Assembly: GCF_001681715.1 (NCBI RefSeq)
Contig: NZ_LNWY01000006.1
Coordinates: 62,001-126,000 of the forward strand
DNA: 64,000 nucleotides
Direction: 5' to 3'
From: Tritonibacter mobilis
GTDB lineage: Bacteria; Pseudomonadota; Alphaproteobacteria; Rhodobacterales; Rhodobacteraceae
A program made the translations under genes and the position numbers. The first letter of the stretch is position 1. Each line of letters begins with the position of its first letter. The notes under the pieces are model-generated. The model did not search any database, was not told the origin of the DNA, and worked only from the letters and a program-made list of their open reading frames with translations. Shown one piece after another: positions 10,324 to 18,201 of the stretch.

Positions 10324-10782
10324 ATGATTACAGCAATGCGCCCCTATTCTGGTGTGCCCTCGAGCAATATCACGCCGGTTGTCTTTACCGTGACAGATAC
10401 GGTGGCTCTGTCGTCGAATGGTAGCGGCGCCACGGGTGCTGAGTTTGCCAACAGTCGCTTGGGCAATTTCCTGAGTGATGACCCAGCGCCAAAAGATCGT
10501 GATCTGGATTCACTGTTCAGCAGCGATAGCCTTGCAGCCTACGACAGCGCATCTGCCGTGCCTTCGTCTGAGAATGCGATCCGAGCAGAAGGGCCCTTGC
10601 CACCGCTGCCAGACGCACTCGACCCGATCAGCCTGCCTCCGCTGGAGAATTTGCTGAATAGTCAGATGCGGCAGCAAGCTGCGGATGCGCAGGATAATGT
10701 CTTTCGTGGCATTTCCTCAGGCAGTTTTGCACAGGAAATGTATACCAATACTCAAGATGTCTTATCCCGGATTGCCGCCTGA
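10324..10782 (+). CDS. Hypothetical acidic protein, orphan
   Basis: 152 residues, start chosen at the ATG at 10324 because GGAAAGGAAC lies just upstream; the frame opens 18 codons earlier without a ribosome site. The protein is rich in Ser, Ala, Asp and Pro, has no cysteine and no hydrophobic membrane segment, and looks largely disordered (for example DLDSLFSSDSLAAYDSAS and PLPPLPDALDPISLPPLE). I do not recognise a family. It follows the orphan at 9792 and is followed by a shared bidirectional terminator with ileS. A good ribosome site and terminator suggest it is expressed. Confidence 0.65.
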   Translation: MITAMRPYSGVPSSNITPVVFTVTDTVALSSNGSGATGAEFANSRLGNFLSDDPAPKDRDLDSLFSSDSLAAYDSASAVPSSENAIRAEGPLPPLPDALDPISLPPLENLLNSQMRQQAADAQDNVFRGISSGSFAQEMYTNTQDVLSRIAA

Positions 10783-10809
10783 ACGAACTGTTGGTGACGC
10801 ACCAAATGA

Positions 10810-10848
10810 AAACGCCCGGAGAAACATCTCCGGGCGTTTGTTCTTTTA
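10810..10848. terminator. Bidirectional terminator between orphan gene and ileS
   Basis: AAACGCCCGGAGA (10810-10822) and TCTCCGGGCGTTT (10827-10839) make a perfect 13-bp stem with an AACA loop. A-rich and T-rich flanks on both sides fit termination of the plus-strand orphan gene and of minus-strand ileS. Confidence 0.88.
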
Positions 10849-10862
10849 GCGTGTGTTGCCTA

Positions 10863-13844
10863 TCAGCTCGCTAGCGCGCTGTTGCAGCGGCCACAGGTGC
10901 CCGGATGGGCGTGCGTGCCCACATCTGGCAGGATCTTCCAGCATCGCTGGCACTTCTCGCCTTCGGCTTTTTCAAAGACAACCGAGACCCCTTCGATTTC
11001 CGGCAGACGATAGGCTTCTGCCGGACTTGGGTCATTGGTCAACTGCACGCCAGAGGTGATGCAGACATCGGCAAAGTTCACCGACTCCAGCGCCGCCAAG
11101 ACATCCGCCTCGCGCACATGCACCACGGGCGCAGCCTCTAGCGACGCACCGATCACCTTATCTGTACGCTGAACCTCAAGGGCAGCTGTCACAACGCGAC
11201 GCGCCTGACGCACCTTGGCCCATTTGGCGGCCAGAGGTTCGTTAATCCAGTCGCGCGGCGTGTCCGGCATATCCACCAGATGAACCGAGCTGTCCTCGCC
11301 GGGGAAGCGCTCCAGCCAGACCTCTTCCATGGTAAAGACGAGGATCGGCGCGAGCCACGTGGTGAGACGGTGGAACAGGATATCCAGCACCGTGCGTGCG
11401 GCGCGGGCGTTCAACGTGTCGCCATCGCAATAGAGCGCATCCTTGCGGATATCGAAGTAGAAGGCCGACAGATCGACGGTGGCAAAGTTAAAGATCGCTT
11501 GCCACACACCGTTGAAATCAAACGCTTTATAGCCCGCTTTCACGGTGTGATCGAGTTCGGCCAGGCGGTGCAGTACCCATTGCTCCAGCTCGGGCATATC
11601 TGCAGGCTCTACCCGCTGATCCTCGCTGAAATCACTGAGGCTACCGAGCATGTAGCGCATGGTGTTGCGCAGGCGGCGGTAGCTGTCGGCAGTGCCTTTG
11701 AGGATCTCCGCACCGATCCGCTGGTCGGCGGTGTAGTCGGTCTGGGCCACCCATAGACGCAGGATGTCGGCGCCGTATTGCTTGACGATTTCCTCGGGCA
11801 CGATGGTGTTGCCGAGGCTCTTGGACATTTTCATGCCCTTCTCATCCAGCGTGAAGCCATGCGTCACCACGTTGCGATAGGGCGCGCGGCCCTTGGTGGC
11901 AGAGGCCTGCAGCAACGAGGAATGGAACCAGCCGCGGTGCTGGTCGGTGCCTTCCATATAAACGTCGGCAATCCCGTCCTTGGTGCCATCTTCGCGGTCG
12001 CGCAGCACAAAGGCATGGGTGGAGCCGGAATCGAACCACACGTCGAGCACGTCGAACACCTGCTCATAGTCATCCGGGTTCACGATCCCGTCGAGCACCT
12101 TGGCTTTGAAACCGTCCTCATACCAGACATCCGCGCCGCTTTCTTCAAAGGCAGCAGTGATGCGGGCGTTTACCTCCGCATTGCGCAGAAGATAGTCCGC
12201 ATCCGTAGGCAGTGCGCCCTTTTTGGTGAAGCATGTGAGCGGAACGCCCCACGCGCGTTGGCGTGACAGCACCCAGTCCGGGCGGTTCTCAATCATCGAA
12301 TAGAGACGGTTGCGGCCGGTCTGCGGGGTCCATTTCACCAGTTCGTCGATGGAACGCAACGCGCGCTCGCGGATTGTGTCGCCATAGTCGCCCATGCCGT
12401 CATCCAGCTTGCGGTCCACACCCGCAAACCACTGCGGGGTGTTGCGATAGATGATCGGTGCCTTGGAGCGCCAAGAGTGCGGATAGCTGTGCTTGATCTT
12501 GCCGCGCGCCATCAGCCCGCCAACTTCGACCAGCTTGTCGATGATCGCCTTGTTCGCGTCGCCTTCGCCACCCTTGCGGTTGAGGATGTATTTGCCGCCA
12601 AAGAACGGCAGGTCGGCACGGAAGCCGCCATCGTCCATCACGTTATAAGTGATGACCTGCTCCAGCATCCCAAGATCACGGTAGAGTTCAAACTCCTCCA
12701 TCCCGTGGCTGGGCGCGCAGTGCACAAAGCCGGTGCCTTCGGTGTCGGTCACAAAATCAGCAGCGCGGAAGTCGCGGATATCATCCCATTCACCGTTGGC
12801 ACCTTCGGCCCCGGCGAGCGGGTGGGCGAGGCTGACCTGCTTCAATTCTTCTGTAGTTACGTCACGCAAGCGGGTCCATTGGTCATCCTCCAAACGCGCG
12901 CGCTTGAAAACATCAGCCGCCAGATTATCCGCCAGCACATACTTGTCGCCGACATTGACCCAGCATTCCTCCGGCGTGCCGCTCACCTTATAGAGGCCAT
13001 AGGCAATATCATCGCCGTATACTACTGCCTTGTTTGATGGCATGGTCCAGGGGGTGGTGGTCCAGATTACGACGTAAGCATCTTCGAGGGAAGGTCCACG
13101 CGTATCCTGTTCGTTTAACGGAGTTTTCCCGGGGCCAACAGCGCCCAGCCTGCTTGGCGCATCAACCACCTTGAACTTCACCCAGATGGTGAAGCTTTCC
13201 TTGTCGTGATACTCGACCTCGGCCTCGGCCAGCGCGGTTTTTTCAACCGGCGACCACATCACGGGCTTGGAGCCCTGATAGAGCGTGCCGTTCATCAGGA
13301 ATTTCATGAACTCCTCGGCGATCACCGCCTCGGCATGATAATCCATGGTGATGTAGGGATTTGGCCAGTTGCCGGTGATGCCCAGACGCTTGAACTCCTC
13401 GCGCTGGATGTCGATCCAGCCCTCGGCGAACTTGCGGCACTCCTGACGGAATTCGATGACCGGCACCGCATCCTTGTTCTTGCCCTTCTTGCGGTACTGC
13501 TCTTCGATTTTCCATTCGATCGGCAGACCGTGGCAATCCCAGCCCGGCACATAGCGGCTGTCAAAACCCATCATCTGATGCGAGCGGACGATCATGTCCT
13601 TGATGGTCTTGTTCAGCGCATGGCCAATGTGCAGATGGCCGTTTGCATAGGGGGGGCCGTCGTGCAGGACGAAAGGCTGGCGGCCTTCCTTTTCGCGCAG
13701 ACGATCATAGACGCCGATCTCCTCCCAGCGTTCCAGCCATGCGGGCTCGCGCTTGGGCAGGCCTGCGCGCATGGGGAAATCGGTTTTGGGAAGGTTCAGC
13801 GTGTCTTTGTATTCGGGCGTGGCTTCGGTTTTTTCGGCGCACAT
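10863..13844 (-). CDS. ileS: Isoleucyl-tRNA synthetase
   Basis: 993 residues. Class I synthetase with the HIGH-type motif in NGHLHIGHALNK near the N-terminus, the KMSKS motif in MKMSKSLGN, an editing (CP1) domain between them, the anticodon-binding domain, and a C-terminal zinc ribbon (CQRCW and CGRCN pairs). I chose the ATG at 13844 (MCAEKTEATPEY) with AAAGGA upstream; an ATG seven codons earlier at 13865 is possible. Charges tRNA-Ile and removes misactivated valine. A GC-rich hairpin lies in its leader at 13919-13948. Confidence 0.96.
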   Translation of the reverse strand: MCAEKTEATPEYKDTLNLPKTDFPMRAGLPKREPAWLERWEEIGVYDRLREKEGRQPFVLHDGPPYANGHLHIGHALNKTIKDMIVRSHQMMGFDSRYVPGWDCHGLPIEWKIEEQYRKKGKNKDAVPVIEFRQECRKFAEGWIDIQREEFKRLGITGNWPNPYITMDYHAEAVIAEEFMKFLMNGTLYQGSKPVMWSPVEKTALAEAEVEYHDKESFTIWVKFKVVDAPSRLGAVGPGKTPLNEQDTRGPSLEDAYVVIWTTTPWTMPSNKAVVYGDDIAYGLYKVSGTPEECWVNVGDKYVLADNLAADVFKRARLEDDQWTRLRDVTTEELKQVSLAHPLAGAEGANGEWDDIRDFRAADFVTDTEGTGFVHCAPSHGMEEFELYRDLGMLEQVITYNVMDDGGFRADLPFFGGKYILNRKGGEGDANKAIIDKLVEVGGLMARGKIKHSYPHSWRSKAPIIYRNTPQWFAGVDRKLDDGMGDYGDTIRERALRSIDELVKWTPQTGRNRLYSMIENRPDWVLSRQRAWGVPLTCFTKKGALPTDADYLLRNAEVNARITAAFEESGADVWYEDGFKAKVLDGIVNPDDYEQVFDVLDVWFDSGSTHAFVLRDREDGTKDGIADVYMEGTDQHRGWFHSSLLQASATKGRAPYRNVVTHGFTLDEKGMKMSKSLGNTIVPEEIVKQYGADILRLWVAQTDYTADQRIGAEILKGTADSYRRLRNTMRYMLGSLSDFSEDQRVEPADMPELEQWVLHRLAELDHTVKAGYKAFDFNGVWQAIFNFATVDLSAFYFDIRKDALYCDGDTLNARAARTVLDILFHRLTTWLAPILVFTMEEVWLERFPGEDSSVHLVDMPDTPRDWINEPLAAKWAKVRQARRVVTAALEVQRTDKVIGASLEAAPVVHVREADVLAALESVNFADVCITSGVQLTNDPSPAEAYRLPEIEGVSVVFEKAEGEKCQRCWKILPDVGTHAHPGTCGRCNSALAS

Positions 13845-13918
13845 ATCGGTGGCGTCCTTTTGCATCAACGGGTCGGTTTGGGGATATTCGGTTCGGTGCG
13901 ATCACTCAAGCACCTTTG

Positions 13919-13948
13919 CCCGGCGTCTCGTCTACTCAGAGCGCCGGG
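13919..13948 (-). other. Hairpin in the ileS leader
   Basis: CCCGGCG (13919-13925) and CGCCGGG (13942-13948) are perfectly complementary, with an inner CTC/GAG pairing, 75 bases upstream of ileS. No U-run follows on the minus strand, so it is not a plain terminator. The rest of the 290-base stretch between ileS and the globin gene shows an AT-rich patch (13950-13970) that could hold the ileS promoter. Confidence 0.5.
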
Positions 13949-14135
13949 TTTATAATTCGAATAATGATGGCCACACGTCGTGTTGCAGTCGGTGTCATGA
14001 GGGCGCTTATAGGGGCTTGCGGCGCAAGGGTAAAGTGCGTCTGCGGATCCAGCAGGGTGCGACGCTATGCGCCCCTTTTTGCAGGGCGTTTTTATTATTA
14101 CCTTGAGGGCGCTATCAGAGCGGAGCGGAGAGACT

Positions 14136-14549
14136 ATGCAGGACGCGCATCCATTGGCTCGTTTCGACATTACGACGGATGATATCCGGCGTGTCGTGCG
14201 CGTCTTTTACAGCGAGGTACGGCGTCATCCTGTCATCGGGCCAGTGTTCGCGGCGCATGTCTCCGATTGGCCGGAACATGAGGCAAAAATCGCCAATTTC
14301 TGGCGCAATGCTATCCTGCGCGAACGGGTCTACGATGGGTTCCCGATGCGAGAGCATCTGGCCCGTCCAGATGTGAAGCCAGAGCATTTCCCCATTTGGC
14401 TCGGTTTGTTTCACAACGTGCTCAATCGTGAACTCAGCGCTGAGCAGGCCGTGCAGTGGGGGCATCTGGCAGATCGTATAGGCGAAGGGTTTCGCACCGG
14501 CATTGAATCGATGCGTCAGCCAAAGGGGGAGCCACCGCGGTTGATCTGA
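14136..14549 (+). CDS. Truncated hemoglobin, group III-like
   Basis: 137 residues. The layout MQDAHPLARFDITTDDIRRV, then FYSEVRRHPVIGPVFAAHV, then FWRNAILRERVYDGFP, then HFPIWLGLFHNVL matches group III truncated globins: the F8-type histidine lies near HFPIW and the family FW pair (helix E) is present. These small globins bind O2, CO or NO at heme and are thought to act in redox protection. Start set at the ATG at 14136, which has GGAGAG upstream; the frame opens 23 codons earlier. It is divergent from ileS and convergent with the small cysteine gene. Confidence 0.88.
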   Translation: MQDAHPLARFDITTDDIRRVVRVFYSEVRRHPVIGPVFAAHVSDWPEHEAKIANFWRNAILRERVYDGFPMREHLARPDVKPEHFPIWLGLFHNVLNRELSAEQAVQWGHLADRIGEGFRTGIESMRQPKGEPPRLI

Positions 14550-14582
14550 ATGTCTCGGATAGCGCGGAGGCGCATTCCATAA

Positions 14583-14614
14583 AGAAACCGCCGGAGGGGA
14601 CCCTCAGGCGGTTT
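14583..14614 (-). terminator. Intrinsic terminator, minus strand
   Basis: AAACCGCC (14585-14592) pairs with GGCGGTTT (14607-14614), with an inner GAGGG/CCCTC stem and a two-base apex. Read on the minus strand it is followed by CTTTAT. It is the first plausible terminator downstream of the small cysteine gene at 14802-14993, which would give that gene a 3' region of about 200 bases. Confidence 0.7.
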
Positions 14615-14629
14615 GAAATAGCGAGCGGG

Positions 14630-14785
14630 CTGGCGAGGAAACGCGGGCTGGCTTGCTGTACTGATTTGAGCATGACTGGCGTGCTTGCGGGTGGGCTGGA
14701 TATCTACCGGGCTGGCTGGCGAATGCTGGCGGGCGAGGGAGATGTCTGGCGAACTGGCTGGCTTGGCTGGCGTTTGCTCAAATCA
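14630..14785 (-). repeat. GCCAG repeat region enclosed by an 11-bp inverted repeat
   Basis: On the minus strand GCCAG occurs ten times between 14771 and 14630, often as CGCCAG or GCCAGCCAG. TGATTTGAGCA (plus 14662-14672) and its exact reverse complement TGCTCAAATCA (plus 14775-14785) bracket 102 bases of this region. In a minus-strand transcript the two arms could form an 11-bp closing stem around a C-rich loop that also contains CTCCCTCGCCC. No target-site duplication flanks the arms, and neither strand gives a convincing protein. Best explained as the structured 3' untranslated part of the small cysteine gene, or a small RNA made from it. Confidence 0.55.
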
Positions 14786-14801
14786 CTTGGCTGCCCTGCG
14801 A

Positions 14802-14993
14802 TCAGGCAGCTTCGTTTTCAAAATGACCGCACCAGTCATCTTTTTTGACAACGGGCCAGTACCCACGCTCTGCTGCTTCTGGTTGAAATACCGGCGGGTT
14901 GAAGCGGCACAGACCGGCGTTTTCCAGCGTCTGTTCATTGTTGGCTTTGTGGTCTTCATAGAAGGCACAGCTGCTGCATGCGGAAGTAGTCAT
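14802..14993 (-). CDS. Small four-cysteine protein (63 residues)
   Basis: 63 residues with cysteines at 6, 9, 29 and 55 in the pattern [19 protein letters not shown], with His57 beside the last. The conserved-looking CRxNPPV and DWCGxF blocks suggest a small zinc- or iron-sulfur-binding protein widespread in Proteobacteria; I do not know its function. AAGGAGAG precedes the ATG at 14993. Upstream are a promoter TTGCAC-N17-TATCTA, a palindrome over the -10 box and a leader hairpin; downstream is a long repeat-rich 3' region and a terminator. Monocistronic. Confidence 0.85.
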   Translation of the reverse strand: MTTSACSSCAFYEDHKANNEQTLENAGLCRFNPPVFQPEAAERGYWPVVKKDDWCGHFENEAA

Positions 14994-15011
14994 ATCACTC
15001 TCCTTGGCTGA

Positions 15012-15033
15012 ACGGCCCTAAGGGCAGGGCCGT
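15012..15033 (-). promoter_or_regulatory. Leader hairpin next to the ribosome site of the small cysteine gene
   Basis: ACGGCCCT (15012-15019) and AGGGCCGT (15026-15033) form a perfect 8-bp stem with a six-base loop, ending seven bases before the AAGGAGAG ribosome site on the minus strand. It lies inside the predicted leader. Confidence 0.5.
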
Positions 15034-15048
15034 GTTTGGCTCTGTAAC

Positions 15049-15078
15049 TTAGATAGATTCTAAATTGAGGGAGTGCAA
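15049..15078 (-). promoter_or_regulatory. Promoter with overlapping palindrome
   Basis: On the minus strand TTGCAC (15078-15073), a 17-base spacer and TATCTA (15055-15050) make a good sigma-70 type promoter. An imperfect palindrome TTAGAATCTATCTAA (15063-15049, five-base arms TTAGA/TCTAA) covers the -10 box, the place a repressor would bind. A redox or iron regulator of the Rrf2 type is one guess given the cysteine-rich product; nothing here proves it. Confidence 0.5.
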
Positions 15079-15151
15079 GAGATTTTTTGTTTATTTTCAA
15101 ATAGTTGATGGATTTAGTCGGGTGTTAAAATGCGAGAGTTTTGCTCGGAAA

Positions 15152-16132
15152 TCACTTGGCAAAGCCGCTGAGCGCTCGCTGAAGCACCTTTGCCAGCCGT
15201 GGTTTTTGCTGATTTTCAAAGGCCATGGGACGGCAAACTTCAATCGCTGCAATGCCAACCCGTGCGGTCAATGCACCGTTCACCAAACCTTCTCCAAAGC
15301 GACGAGAGAGTTTGGAAAGCACAGACGCACCAAGGATCGGCTCTAGCAGGTCGTCGCCAATCGCAACCGCACCGGTTGCAACCAAATGAGAGAGCACTGC
15401 ACGCGTGAGTCGCCATGAACTGAATAGGCCAGAACGCCCGCCGTAAATCTCAGCAATGCGCCGGATCATGCGCAGGCTCGAGACCAATGCGGTCAGCACG
15501 TCTGCCAATGCTAACGGAACCAGTGCCGTGACGCCTGCTACTTGGCGGGCGGCGGCTTCGACTTCTGCGACCGCGCGTGCGTCCAGTGGACGCATCAGCT
15601 CTGCTTCGGCAAGGTCAACCAATGCATCCGCATCGAGGATCTCGTCTTTTCGCTCATTGAGGTTGCGCAAACCCCATTCCAGATCCGCGCGCCCGTTGTA
15701 AAACCGCTGTAATGCCGCGATCTGCGTTTGCGCCTCTTTCAAGGTGCCGCCACGCGCCGTGCGACATCCCTGTCGCAACCCCTCGACGCGGCGAACCCGA
15801 CCAACCGCGGCCAGTTCTTTGGCACAAAAGGCCAGTGCCGCAAGGACAAGCCCCGCAAATGCTGCCGTAAAGACAAGGCCGAGCACAGGCATCCGGTCGA
15901 GCAGGTTGTTGGCATAGTCCCACGCGGCCACTGTTGCGATGGTGGTGATCAGACCGGCGACCAGCCCCCAGATCCAACCGCCCCAGCCGGAGCGTTTGTT
16001 TTTGCCCAGTGCGGTGACCGAGGCTTGCACCGCTGTGGGTGCGTCAAGATCAGGCACCGGTGGAGCCTCGCTGACATTCGGAGCCGTTTGATCGTCGGGT
16101 TCTACGTCAAATACAATGGGGTCGCGGCTCAT
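15152..16132 (-). CDS. YcjF-like inner-membrane protein (TIGR01620/DUF697 family)
   Basis: 326 residues from the ATG at 16132, the family-like start (MSRDPIVFDVEP); the open frame runs much further upstream but that part is shadow of the neighbouring GNAT gene. A polar N-terminal 60 residues is followed by two transmembrane helices (WGGWIWGLVAGLITTIATVA and VLGLVFTAAFAGLVLAALAF), then a cytosolic domain with ALVPLALADVLTALVSS typical of DUF697. In enterobacteria ycjF follows ycjX and both belong to stress regulons; function unknown. The start overlaps the GNAT stop by four bases, making a ycjX-GNAT-ycjF operon. Confidence 0.85.
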   Translation of the reverse strand: MSRDPIVFDVEPDDQTAPNVSEAPPVPDLDAPTAVQASVTALGKNKRSGWGGWIWGLVAGLITTIATVAAWDYANNLLDRMPVLGLVFTAAFAGLVLAALAFCAKELAAVGRVRRVEGLRQGCRTARGGTLKEAQTQIAALQRFYNGRADLEWGLRNLNERKDEILDADALVDLAEAELMRPLDARAVAEVEAAARQVAGVTALVPLALADVLTALVSSLRMIRRIAEIYGGRSGLFSSWRLTRAVLSHLVATGAVAIGDDLLEPILGASVLSKLSRRFGEGLVNGALTARVGIAAIEVCRPMAFENQQKPRLAKVLQRALSGFAK

Positions 16133-16593
16133 GTGGCGGTCTCCATCTCTTGGGCGTGCCAATGGTACTCGATGTCCGGCAGGCCTTCGCTGTTGCGCTG
16201 ACCATCCGTGCGTTTTTTCTCGACAAACCCTTCGCGCAGATAAAACCGCTGGGCTGCGAGATTGGCCTGAAAGGTCCAAAGCTTCAGTTTTGAGGCCTGT
16301 CGTTTCGCGTGGTCCAGCAATCGTTTGCCGATGCCGCAACCGGTGTGCTCTGGCGACAGATAAAGAGAACAAACCTCTGCCCCATCCTGCGCGCAAAACC
16401 CGAGGATCATACCTGTTGAGCAATCTTCGGCCACAGTGACCCACCCGCGCGAGATCATACGATCACAAAAGGCGATGGCCTCAACCCGCGAATGCTCCTT
16501 GGGCATCCATGGTGTTTCATGCTCAAAACGATAGAGGATTTCGCCGATCTTGCTGGCATCGAGCGGCGTTGCGGGGCGCAAAACGTAAGTCAC
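16129..16593 (-). CDS. GNAT-family N-acetyltransferase
   Basis: 154 residues. The acetyl-CoA-binding motif A is visible in LSPEHTGCGIGKRLLDHAKR, followed by motif B in NLAAQRFYLREGFVEK. Substrate cannot be told from sequence. It overlaps its upstream neighbour ycjX and its downstream neighbour ycjF by four bases each, so it is translationally coupled in the middle of an operon that in E. coli lacks it. Confidence 0.9.
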   Translation of the reverse strand: MTYVLRPATPLDASKIGEILYRFEHETPWMPKEHSRVEAIAFCDRMISRGWVTVAEDCSTGMILGFCAQDGAEVCSLYLSPEHTGCGIGKRLLDHAKRQASKLKLWTFQANLAAQRFYLREGFVEKKRTDGQRNSEGLPDIEYHWHAQEMETAT

Positions 16594-18026
16594 AGGCGAT
16601 CACCGATCAGGAATTCTGCGGCCCGATCCAGCCGAATGTGGGGCGGTCCATCGCCTGGCTTGAGCGTCAGCGGTTGCGGGGCAAAACGCATAGAGGCATA
16701 GCTGCCGTCGAGCCAGTTTCCCGCCCCCTGCCGTGCAGGGGTCAGCAGGTGTCGGGGATCCTCTGGCAAGCGACCGGGATAGAGCGCAGCAGCTTTGTCG
16801 TTTTCAGCTAAGATCCCGCGCACGCAGGGTAGCTCTGTCCCGTCATGGGGGCGCATTTCCTCTGTCGTAGCACGCAATGCCGCGAGGGAGAGCGCCGCCG
16901 TCTCTGCGCCCGCAAATTGCGCGCGGTCGCGGGCTTCTGCAGTCAACGCCTCTATAATGGCGGTAAGTTGAGGGTGCTGAAGGTGGTGTAGGTGATCGGC
17001 CTTGGTAGCGGCAAAAAGGATCTTCTCCACCCGCTTGCCGCGCAGAAGTTGGCTGAGGAACCGGTTGGAACCGGGGCGAAAGGTGCTCAGGATATCCGTC
17101 ATTGCCCGGCGCAGGTCTTCCATGGCGGGGGGGCCGGAATGCAACGCGCCGAGGGCATCGACCAACACCACCTGCCGGTCGATGCGGGAAAAATGATCGC
17201 GAAAGAAGGGGCGTACCACCTGAGCTTTATAGGCCTCGAACCGGCGGGCCATTTCGCGTGCGAGGCTGCCCCGCGGGGCCTCGCCCGAAGGCAGCGGCGC
17301 GAATGTGAGCACGGGCGAGCCTGCTAGATCGCCGGGCAACAAAAACCGCCCCGGCGTGCAATCGTAATATCCGGCTTTGCGTGCGGACTGCAGATAGTCC
17401 GCAAAAGCGGCGGCCAACCCCTGCGCGACGGGTTCATCGTGGGCCTCAGCGGGGGAGGCCGCCTTAACAGCGGTTTTAAAGGCTTTGGCTTCTTCGCGGG
17501 TTTCAATCCGGCGCAGGACGTCGGCCGACCAACTCGCGTAATCCTTGTCCATCAACGACAAATCCAGCAGCCACTCTCCCGGATAGTCGATAATGTCCAG
17601 ATGCAGGATGCGTGGCCCTGTGACTCCGCCAAACAATCCGCTGGGCCGAATGCGCAGGCTCAGACGCAACTCGGACACCGCGCGCGTGCTGTCGGGCCAA
17701 TGCGGCTCCGGCCCCGTGAGAGCGGCGAGGTGATTTTCAAAATCAAAGCGCGGAACAGTGTCATCCGGCTGCGGCTGTAAATAGGCGGCCTCGATGCGCC
17801 CATCCTGATGTGCCGAAAGCTGGGACATGCGCCCCCGGTTGATCAGGTTGGCGACCAGTGAGGTGATAAAGACGGTTTTACCCGCCCGAGCAAGGCCAGT
17901 GACACCCAGTCGCAACGACGGTGCGGCAAAGGGGCTGGCCAAAGCCCCGCCCAATGTCTCCGCGCCTCGCAAAACTCCATCGGCCACATCCGCAGCCAAT
18001 CCTGTAACGCCTGTTCCTCGCGACAC
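16590..18026 (-). CDS. ycjX: YcjX-like P-loop NTPase (DUF463)
   Basis: 478 residues. A Walker A motif GLARAGKTVFITSL lies near residue 45, the ILHLDIIDYPGEWLLDL segment carries a Walker B/DxxG-like motif, and the chain ends in the family region RFAPQPLTLKPGDGPPHIRLD. These are features of DUF463 stress proteins. I chose the GTG at 18026 because AGGGGG sits seven bases upstream; a TTG at 18047 is the other choice. First gene of the ycjX-GNAT-ycjF operon. Biochemical role unknown. Confidence 0.87.
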   Translation of the reverse strand: MSRGTGVTGLAADVADGVLRGAETLGGALASPFAAPSLRLGVTGLARAGKTVFITSLVANLINRGRMSQLSAHQDGRIEAAYLQPQPDDTVPRFDFENHLAALTGPEPHWPDSTRAVSELRLSLRIRPSGLFGGVTGPRILHLDIIDYPGEWLLDLSLMDKDYASWSADVLRRIETREEAKAFKTAVKAASPAEAHDEPVAQGLAAAFADYLQSARKAGYYDCTPGRFLLPGDLAGSPVLTFAPLPSGEAPRGSLAREMARRFEAYKAQVVRPFFRDHFSRIDRQVVLVDALGALHSGPPAMEDLRRAMTDILSTFRPGSNRFLSQLLRGKRVEKILFAATKADHLHHLQHPQLTAIIEALTAEARDRAQFAGAETAALSLAALRATTEEMRPHDGTELPCVRGILAENDKAAALYPGRLPEDPRHLLTPARQGAGNWLDGSYASMRFAPQPLTLKPGDGPPHIRLDRAAEFLIGDRL

Positions 18027-18201
18027 TTTCTGCCCCCTGCCTGCCAATCGCTGTCTTGCCCGAGAAAGCGTTCGTCCCGAAATTTCTCGTCACAGCCTTA
18101 GGGACTGAACATAAGCATGCTGGGATGGGGTTGCCAGCCTTGCAGTGCAAGGTGGCGGCGCGGGGCTTGCCAGTTTTGCTTTGGCGGGGTACCTCGCGCC
18201 C

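Noticed and set aside
14630-14785. The inverted-repeat block as a miniature transposable element
   Set aside because: No target-site duplication beside the arms and no transposase relics; a transcript-structure explanation fits better, though copy number was not testable here.
14666-14848. 60-codon plus-strand frame through the GCCAG repeat block
   Set aside because: Its Gly/Trp/Leu-rich sequence follows the DNA repeats, it has no ribosome site, and it overlaps the better-supported minus-strand gene.
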